Below, one piece after another: positions 58,038 to 64,000 of a stretch of 64,000 nt of DNA (position 1 is its first letter; each line of letters opens with the position of its first letter). The position numbers were made by a program, and so were the translations under genes. Below the pieces are notes generated by a model that was not told where the DNA came from, ran no database searches, and saw nothing but the letters and a program-made list of their open reading frames with translations. The stretch is from Lysobacterales bacterium 66-474 (GTDB lineage Bacteria; Pseudomonadota; Gammaproteobacteria; Xanthomonadales; Rhodanobacteraceae), in contig MKWP01000015.1 in NCBI GenBank assembly GCA_001899805.1, forward strand, positions 868,001 through 932,000, read 5' to 3'.

Positions 58038-59480
58038 CTACCCCCCGAACGCGGCCCGGCACCAGGCCAGCAGCGGGCCGGAAAAGAAAATCATCGCGAC
58101 CAGACCCAGCGCATTGATCGACAGCAACCCACGCAACGCGAGATCCGGCTTGGCCTGCAAAGGCTCGACGCCTTCGGCAGGTTGCTCGAAATACATCACC
58201 CAGATCACGCGCAGGTAGTAGAACAGCCCGATGATCGAGCAGATGATCGCGACGATCGCGAGCCACAGCATGCCGCCATCGATCGCGGCCTTCAGCACCA
58301 GCACCTTGGCGATGAAGCCCCACAGCGGCGGGATGCCGGCCAGCGAGAACATCGCGATCGCCATCATGCCCGCGAACCACGGCGAGCGACGATTGAGCCC
58401 CTTCAGGTCGTCGATCATCTCGCACTCGAAGCCCTTGCGCGCCAGCGCCAGGATCACGCCGAAGGCCACGGTTTCCATCAGCGCGAAGCAGACCGCGTAG
58501 AACAACGCCGCCGAATAGCCTTCCGGGGTCGGATTGGCCAGCCCGAGGAACACGAAGCCCATGTGCGAGATCGTGGAATATGCCAGCATGCGCTTCAGGT
58601 TCTTCTGCGCGATCGCGACCACGTTGCCGACCACCAGCGACAGCGCCGCCATGATCGCCAGCATGATGCGCCAGTCGTCCGCGAACGGACCCATGCCCAC
58701 TTCCAGCAGCCGGTACGCCAGCCCCACCGCGGCGAGCTTCGGCACCGCGCTGATGTACATCGCGATCGGCGTGGGCGCACCTTCGTAGACGTCGGGCAGC
58801 CACATGTGGAAAGGCACCGCGCCGAATTCGAAGCCGATGCCGACCACCAGGAACACCAGTCCGAACTGCAGCAGGTGCGGGTGCGTGGTGGTGCCGGCAG
58901 CGGCGAAGATGCCGTGCAGGTCGAGGGTGCCGGTGGCGCCGTAGATCAGCGACATCCCGAACAGGATCAGGCCGGACGCGAGCGAACCCAGCACGAAGAA
59001 CTTGATCGCGGCCTCCGACGACAGCTTCGATTCGCGGTTCAACGCGACCAGCGCGTAGGCCGGCAGCGCGAACAGCTCCAGCCCGAGGTACACGGTGATC
59101 AGGTTGCCCGCGGATACCAGCAGCATCACGCCCAACACCGAAAACATCGACAACGAATAGAACTCGCCCATGAACAATTGGCGGTCGCGCAGCCATGGCC
59201 GCGCCATCACGTACATCAGGATGGTCGCGATCAGCACCGTGACCTTGAGTATCTCGGCCATGCGATCGCGCACGAACATGCCGCCGAACGCGGTCGCCGT
59301 CGTGTCCGGCTGGCCGTGGACCACCAGGAAGATGCCCACCAGCATCACGATGATCGCGACCCAGTGCGTGGCATCGCGCTGGTCGTCGTTGATGAAGACG
59401 TCGAACAACAACACGAAGCAGGCCGCCGCGGTCAGGTACAGCTCGGGGACCATCACCAGCAGGTCGTTGAGGGTAATCAT
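58038..59480 (-). CDS. nuoN: NADH-quinone oxidoreductase subunit N
   Basis: The 480-residue protein is a multi-helix antiporter-like subunit of complex I with the proton-translocation wording (GSLASGLILFGMSLIYGATGT, EFGAVPFHMWLPDVYEGAPTP, YSTISHMGF). It forms part of the membrane arm together with NuoM and NuoL. It begins with ATG at 59480 and lies seven bases behind nuoM. It is the last gene of the nuo operon in the direction of transcription. Confidence 0.96.
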   Translation of the reverse strand: MITLNDLLVMVPELYLTAAACFVLLFDVFINDDQRDATHWVAIIVMLVGIFLVVHGQPDTTATAFGGMFVRDRMAEILKVTVLIATILMYVMARPWLRDRQLFMGEFYSLSMFSVLGVMLLVSAGNLITVYLGLELFALPAYALVALNRESKLSSEAAIKFFVLGSLASGLILFGMSLIYGATGTLDLHGIFAAAGTTTHPHLLQFGLVFLVVGIGFEFGAVPFHMWLPDVYEGAPTPIAMYISAVPKLAAVGLAYRLLEVGMGPFADDWRIMLAIMAALSLVVGNVVAIAQKNLKRMLAYSTISHMGFVFLGLANPTPEGYSAALFYAVCFALMETVAFGVILALARKGFECEMIDDLKGLNRRSPWFAGMMAIAMFSLAGIPPLWGFIAKVLVLKAAIDGGMLWLAIVAIICSIIGLFYYLRVIWVMYFEQPAEGVEPLQAKPDLALRGLLSINALGLVAMIFFSGPLLAWCRAAFGG

Positions 59481-59487
59481 GAGGTTT

Positions 59488-60999
59488 TCAAACCTTGCTG
59501 GCCATCAAATGGGTCACGAGTTGCGCGACCGAGGAATCCATCAGGTGCATCAACGGCCACGGGTACACGCCCATCGCCAGCACGGCCACCGCGAACGCGC
59601 CCAGCACCAGGCCTTCGCGGGTGTTGATCTCGGGCATCGCCGCGGCTTCCTTGCTGGGCGCGGTGCCCCACACGATGCGCTTGATCAGCCACAACGTATA
59701 ACCGGCGCCGATGATCAGCGAATACGCCGCGAACAGCGCGATCCACGGATTGGCGGTGAAGCTGGACAGGATCACCATGAACTCGCCGACGAAGCCCGAG
59801 GTGAACGGCAGGCCGCAATTCGCCATCGCGAACAGCACCCAGAACGCCGCGAACCACGGCATCACCTTGGCGAGTCCGCCGTAGGCCGCGATTTCGCGCG
59901 TGTGCAAGCGGTCGTACATCACGCCGATGCAGGTGAACAGCGCGCCCGACACGAACCCGTGCGAGATCATCTGCACCACCGCACCCTGCACGCCCAGCGC
60001 CGCGGTCTGCACGTCGTGCTGCTGGCGCGCCAGCATGTACACGATGAACAGGCCCAGCGTCACGAAGCCCATGTGCGCGACCGACGAATACGCGACCAGC
60101 TTCTTCATGTCCGGCTGCACCAGCGCGACGTAGCCGATGTAGATGATCGCGATCAGGCTGAGCACGATCACCAGCCACGCGAATGACTCGGAGGCATCCG
60201 GCACGATCGGCAGCGAGAAGCGGATGAAGCCGTAGGTACCGACCTTCAGCATGATCGCGGCCAGGATCACCGAACCGCCGGTCGGCGCCTCGACGTGCGC
60301 ATCCGGCAGCCAGGTGTGCACCGGCACCATCGGGGTCTTGATCGCGAACGCGATCAGGAACGAGAAGAACAGCCACGACTGTTCCTTCATCGTCAACGGC
60401 AATGCCCACAGCGCCTGCAGGTCGAAGGTGCCGGCGCGGTGGTAGAGGTACAACAGGCCGATCAGGAAGAAGATCGAACCGAAGAACGTGTAGATGAAGA
60501 ACTTCAGCGTCGCGTACACGCGGCGCGGGCCGCCCCAGATGCCGATCAGGAAGAACATCGGGATCAGGATGGCCTCGAAGAACAGGTAGAACAGCAACGC
60601 GTCCATCACGCAGAACACGCCGATCAGCAATCCTTCCAGCACCAGCATCGCCGCCATGTACTGGTGGACCTTGTCCTTGATCACCTGCCACGCGCCGCCG
60701 ATCACCAGGATCGAGGTGAACGTGGTCAGCACGATCAACGCGACCGCGATGCCGTCCACGCCGAGGTGGTAGCTGGAATTGATGCCGGGAATCCAGCGAT
60801 GCAACTCCTGCAACTGGAAGCCGCCCGGGCCGGCGTGGTATTCCGACAGCATCACCAGGCTCAGCGCGAAGGTGACGACGGTGAGCGCCAGCGTCAGCCA
60901 GCGCGCCACGCGCGGGCGGGCGTTGCCGGCCAGCAACACGAGGATCGCGCCAAGGCACGGCAGCCAGATCAGGATGCTGAGGATGGGCCAGTCAGACAT
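59488..60999 (-). CDS. nuoM: NADH-quinone oxidoreductase subunit M
   Basis: The 503-residue subunit shows the NuoM wording VHTWLPDAHVEAPTGGSVILA, AYSSVAHMGFV and a late PFTSGFVGEF segment, and about 14 hydrophobic helices. It pumps protons in the membrane arm of complex I. The ATG at 60999 begins the conserved part; the frame to 61029 is not supported. A 135-base gap with an imperfect palindrome separates it from nuoL. Confidence 0.96.
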   Translation of the reverse strand: MSDWPILSILIWLPCLGAILVLLAGNARPRVARWLTLALTVVTFALSLVMLSEYHAGPGGFQLQELHRWIPGINSSYHLGVDGIAVALIVLTTFTSILVIGGAWQVIKDKVHQYMAAMLVLEGLLIGVFCVMDALLFYLFFEAILIPMFFLIGIWGGPRRVYATLKFFIYTFFGSIFFLIGLLYLYHRAGTFDLQALWALPLTMKEQSWLFFSFLIAFAIKTPMVPVHTWLPDAHVEAPTGGSVILAAIMLKVGTYGFIRFSLPIVPDASESFAWLVIVLSLIAIIYIGYVALVQPDMKKLVAYSSVAHMGFVTLGLFIVYMLARQQHDVQTAALGVQGAVVQMISHGFVSGALFTCIGVMYDRLHTREIAAYGGLAKVMPWFAAFWVLFAMANCGLPFTSGFVGEFMVILSSFTANPWIALFAAYSLIIGAGYTLWLIKRIVWGTAPSKEAAAMPEINTREGLVLGAFAVAVLAMGVYPWPLMHLMDSSVAQLVTHLMASKV

Positions 61000-61031
61000 G
61001 CGTGTTCCTTGGCACTGAAGCAAAAGCATGG

Positions 61032-61104
61032 GTCCGCGAAAAACGCGAAGAACGCAAAGAAATTTCTCTTGTTCCCTTTCGCGTGCTTTGCGCCCTTTGC
61101 GGAC
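61032..61104. repeat. Imperfect palindrome between nuoL and nuoM
   Basis: 61032-61062 and 61077-61104 are inversely related: both start or end with GTCCGC and share GCAAAG and GCGAA blocks. The structure lies within an operon, so it is more likely an interspersed repeat or mRNA-processing hairpin than a terminator. Confidence 0.5.
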
Positions 61105-61134
61105 TGCCGTTGTTGCTGTTGTTCATGCCTGCCA

Positions 61135-63141
61135 TCAGCGCAACCCCCAGTACCACAACCCGCCCAGCAGCAGGATCAGGCCCACGATCATCACGAACGC
61201 GTAGTGGTAGAGGAAACCAGTCTGCAGGCGGCGCAACACGCGCGAGCTGCGTTCGACCAACGACGCGGAACCGTTGACCATCGCGCCGTCGATCAGGCCC
61301 GCGTCGCCGCCCTTCCAGAACGCACGGCCCAGTTTCACGCCGCCGCGCGCGAACAGGTTGTAGTACACCTCGTCCACCCAGTACTTGCGGGTGAGCATCT
61401 TGAACACCGGCAGGAAGGTGCGCGCCGCGCGATCGGCGAGCCCGGGGTTGAACAGGTACACCCAGGTCGCGACGGCAAAGCCTGCCACCGCGATCCAGAA
61501 CGGCGCGCTGGTGAAGCTGTGCAGGAACATCGCCGCCGGGCCGTGGAATTCCTCCGCCATCTTCGCCAGCACGTCGTGGCCCGGCAGCACCTTGATCGAC
61601 TCGCCGAACCATCCGCCGTACAGCAACGGCTCGATGGTGAACCAGCCGATGATGACCGACGGGATCGCCAGCAGCACCAGCGGCACCGTGATCACCCACG
61701 GCGATTCCCTGGGCGCATGCGCCAGCACTCCGGGCTGGTGGTGCGCGTGGTCGTCATGCCCGTGCTCGACCTTGAAGCGTTCCTTGCCGTGGAAGGTCAT
61801 GTACAGCAGGCGGAAGCTGTACAACGCGGTCACGAACACGCCCAGCAGCACGCACCAGTAAGCGTAGGTCGCGCCGAAGATCTGCGACTCGCCGACCGCC
61901 TCGATGATCTGGTCCTTCGAGTAGAACCCCGAGAAGCCCGGCGTCGCCACCAGCGCCAGCGAGCCGATCCACATCGTGATCCATGTGATCGGCATGCGCT
62001 TGCGCAGGCCGCCCATGTAGCGCATGTCCTGCTCGTGGTGCATCGCCACGATCACCGAGCCCGCGCCGAGGAACAGCAGCGCCTTGAAGAACGCATGGGT
62101 CATCAGGTGGAAGATGCCGGCGGCGTAGGCCGACACGCCCAGCGCCACCACCATGTAGCCGAGCTGCGACAGCGTGGAATACGCAATCACCCGCTTGATG
62201 TCGTTCTGCACGATGCCGATGAGGCCCATGAAGAACGCGGTGGTCGCGCCCACGATCAGCACCACCGACAGCGCGGTCGTGGACATCTCGTACAACGGCG
62301 ACATCCGCGCCACCATGAAGATGCCGGCGGTGACCATGGTCGCCGCGTGGATCAGCGCCGAGATCGGGGTCGGGCCTTCCATCGAATCGGGCAGCCACAC
62401 GTGCAACGGCACCTGCGCCGACTTGCCGCAGGCACCCACGAACAGCAGCAGGCAGATCAGCGTGGCCAGCGACCACGGATGGCCGCCGACGATTTCAATC
62501 GTGCGGCCGGCGAGGTCCGGAGCCTGCGCGAACACGGCCGAGTAATCCAGCGTGTGGAACGCGTACAACACTGCAGCGATGCCGAGGATGAAACCGAAAT
62601 CGCCCACGCGATTGACGATGAACGCCTTCAGCGCGGCGAAACTGGCGCTCGGTCGCTCGAACCAGAATCCGATCAGCAGGTACGACACCAGCCCCACCAG
62701 TTCCCAGCCGATGAAGAGCTGCAGGAAGTTGTTGGCCAGCACCAGCATCAGCATCGAGAAGGTGAACAGCGCGATGTAGGCGAAGAAACGCTGGAACCCC
62801 GGATCGTCGCGCATGTAGCCGATGGTGTAGACGTGCACCATCAGCGACACGAAGGTCACGGTCACCAGCATCAGCGCGGTCAGGCGATCGACCAGGAAGC
62901 CGATGCCGATGCTGAGCTTGCCAACCTCGAGCCAGGTGTAGACGTCGTGGTTGAACACCGGCGCCCCGCCCCACACGAGTTGCCAGAACACCACGCACGA
63001 CAGCGCAAAGGAAATCGCCACCGACAGGATCGCGATCGCGGCGGCGCCGGCGCGCCCGACCTGCTTGCGGCCGAGCCCCGCGATCAGCGCGCCGACCAGC
63101 GGCGCCGCGGCCAGCACGATCAGGAGGTTCTGGCTGATCAC
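61135..63141 (-). CDS. nuoL: NADH-quinone oxidoreductase subunit L
   Basis: The 668-residue protein is the largest antiporter-like subunit of complex I: GWELVGLVSYLLIGFW, VPLHVWLPDSMEGPTPISAL, AYSTLSQLGYM and a long C-terminal part containing the lateral helix region. The GTG at 63141 with GAGG upstream starts the conserved N-terminus; the 300-base frame upstream is not coding. It is followed by the palindromic gap and nuoM. Confidence 0.96.
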   Translation of the reverse strand: MISQNLLIVLAAAPLVGALIAGLGRKQVGRAGAAAIAILSVAISFALSCVVFWQLVWGGAPVFNHDVYTWLEVGKLSIGIGFLVDRLTALMLVTVTFVSLMVHVYTIGYMRDDPGFQRFFAYIALFTFSMLMLVLANNFLQLFIGWELVGLVSYLLIGFWFERPSASFAALKAFIVNRVGDFGFILGIAAVLYAFHTLDYSAVFAQAPDLAGRTIEIVGGHPWSLATLICLLLFVGACGKSAQVPLHVWLPDSMEGPTPISALIHAATMVTAGIFMVARMSPLYEMSTTALSVVLIVGATTAFFMGLIGIVQNDIKRVIAYSTLSQLGYMVVALGVSAYAAGIFHLMTHAFFKALLFLGAGSVIVAMHHEQDMRYMGGLRKRMPITWITMWIGSLALVATPGFSGFYSKDQIIEAVGESQIFGATYAYWCVLLGVFVTALYSFRLLYMTFHGKERFKVEHGHDDHAHHQPGVLAHAPRESPWVITVPLVLLAIPSVIIGWFTIEPLLYGGWFGESIKVLPGHDVLAKMAEEFHGPAAMFLHSFTSAPFWIAVAGFAVATWVYLFNPGLADRAARTFLPVFKMLTRKYWVDEVYYNLFARGGVKLGRAFWKGGDAGLIDGAMVNGSASLVERSSRVLRRLQTGFLYHYAFVMIVGLILLLGGLWYWGLR

Positions 63142-63236
63142 GGCTGCACCTCGCGAATGCGAATGACGTTTGCCTGCCCGGCCGCACCGGAAGGGGTGCG
63201 GCATCGTTTGCGGCGATGTGGCATCGAACGGCCCCT

Positions 63237-63548
63237 CTAGTAGCGCAGCGTATTGATTTCGTCGACGTTGATCGTGCGACGGGTGCGGAACATCAGCACG
63301 ACGATGGCCAGACCGATCGCCGATTCGGCCGCCGCCACCGTCAGGATGAAGAACACGAAGACCTGTCCCCCGGGATTGCCGAGGAAGCGCGAGAACGCGA
63401 CGAAATTGGTGTTGACCGCGAGCAGCATCAGCTCGATGCACATCAGCAGCACGATCACGTTCTTGCGGTTGATGAAGATGCCCGCGATCGCGATGCAGAA
63501 CAGCACCGTCGCGAACACGATGTACCAGGACAGCGGGATGGCCATCAT
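63237..63548 (-). CDS. nuoK: NADH-quinone oxidoreductase subunit K
   Basis: The 103-residue protein has three hydrophobic helices and the NuoK Glu in [17 protein letters not shown], a conserved part of the proton path. The ATG at 63548 overlaps the nuoJ stop as ATGA; another ATG follows at once. nuoL follows after about 95 bases. Confidence 0.95.
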   Translation of the reverse strand: MMAIPLSWYIVFATVLFCIAIAGIFINRKNVIVLLMCIELMLLAVNTNFVAFSRFLGNPGGQVFVFFILTVAAAESAIGLAIVVLMFRTRRTINVDEINTLRY

Positions 63549-64000
63549 GCCTGCGAATCCTCCCCGACCGTGGTGGGCCCGGGCGCCGTCGTCGACGCCG
63601 CCATCTTGACCATGCGTACGCGTCCCGCCGCGCGCACCGCGGATTGCGCGGCCGGGTTCTGGCGCCTGGAGAAGGTGCGCACGCGCAGCGCCAGCACCAC
63701 CGCGGCGACCAGGCCGACCGTCAGGATCAGCGCCGCGATCTCGAACGGCAGCAGGAAGTGCGTGAACAGGGCCGTGCCCAGCCACTCGATGTTCGACATG
63801 CCCGCCGGATTCGGGCCGGCCGGCACCTGCAGTGTCTTGATGCCGATGATGCCGAGCATTTCGAGCAGCATGATCACCGCCGCGCCGATGCCGATCGGCA
63901 GGTACTTGATGAAGCCTTCGCGCATCGGTTCGAGGTCGATGTCCAGCATCATCACCACGAACAGGAACAGCACCATCACCGCGCCGACGTACACCACCAC
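63545..64000 (-). CDS. nuoJ: NADH-quinone oxidoreductase subunit J, partial
   Basis: Only the C-terminal 151 residues are in the window; the start is beyond the right edge. NuoJ wording is seen in [20 protein letters not shown] and in later hydrophobic helices. The C-terminal tail after about residue 115 is polar and variable. It overlaps nuoK by four bases. Confidence 0.93.
   Translation of the reverse strand: MVVYVGAVMVLFLFVVMMLDIDLEPMREGFIKYLPIGIGAAVIMLLEMLGIIGIKTLQVPAGPNPAGMSNIEWLGTALFTHFLLPFEIAALILTVGLVAAVVLALRVRTFSRRQNPAAQSAVRAAGRVRMVKMAASTTAPGPTTVGEDSQA

Noticed and set aside
60295-63240. Plus-strand open frame of about 981 codons
   Set aside because: Antisense to nuoM and nuoL; His/Gln/Arg-rich translation without features.
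1-64000. CRISPR arrays, rRNA and tRNA genes
   Set aside because: I looked for regularly spaced direct repeats and for typical tRNA arms or rRNA landmarks and saw none. A small tRNA could be missed without a covariance search.

Overview
The window is high-GC DNA from a gammaproteobacterium, most likely the Lysobacterales (Xanthomonadales) and perhaps Rhodanobacteraceae. This rests on the TonB-dependent receptors of the Xanthomonas/Caulobacter type, TonB-receptor/sulfotransferase pairings, a LytS/LytT-type regulatory set, a nuo (complex I) operon and gene-terminal ATGA overlaps throughout. The placement is inferred from gene style only; no rRNA or other marker is present.

Layout. 0-8 kb: the 5' part of a PAS-GGDEF protein runs off the left edge (minus strand); then two small overlapping unknown genes behind two perfect palindromes, a LytTR response regulator with two tandem sensor proteins (the second a predicted pseudokinase), a REP-like doublet, a small secreted protein and a flavin disulfide reductase. 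8-14.5 kb: housekeeping and stress-type genes (QorB-like reductase, NTF2-like protein, DODA-type dioxygenase, a beta-helix protein followed by a pirin, a small membrane protein). 14.4-16.5 kb: a decayed patch with an IS21 istB remnant (5'-truncated, stop codon in the Walker A lysine), a phosphatase ending inside it and a 2OG-oxygenase fragment. 16.7-17.7 kb: tandem CxxC/CxxC paralogues.

18-30 kb is a sugar-acquisition locus: a GntR/UTRA regulator, a large TonB receptor, and a divergent operon of a GH5-like hydrolase, ROK kinase, SIS-domain protein, MFS permease, a beta-propeller hydrolase and a sulfotransferase. The gene set suggests uptake of an amino-sugar-containing glycan: receptor, periplasmic or outer hydrolysis, inner-membrane permease, kinase, then deaminase or isomerase.

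30.2-36.7 kb holds the most unusual item: a 1907-residue protein with a complete tyrosine-recombinase site at its C-terminus and two further recombinase-like, apparently degenerate, domains upstream, translationally coupled to a 247-residue protein with no recognised family. It sits between the sugar operon and a patatin lipoprotein and has no evident cargo. I could not define its ends.

37-44.3 kb: patatin lipoprotein with a TDT-family membrane protein, a cysteine-less TraR/DksA-like protein, a TonB receptor, a PQQ-type sugar dehydrogenase lipoprotein and a DUF2231-like membrane protein. 44.4-58 kb: a long minus-strand cluster for an omega-amino compound: gabT-like transaminase, an atypical MocR regulator without the PLP lysine and with an extra C-terminal domain, a nitrilase-family hydrolase, TonB receptor, TPR-sulfotransferase, MFS, gabD-like dehydrogenase, a beta-lactamase-fold hydrolase and a PhzF-like protein. 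The right end (58-64 kb) is nuoN-nuoM-nuoL-nuoK-nuoJ, with nuoJ cut by the window edge. All statements come from reading the sequence; no database search was run.
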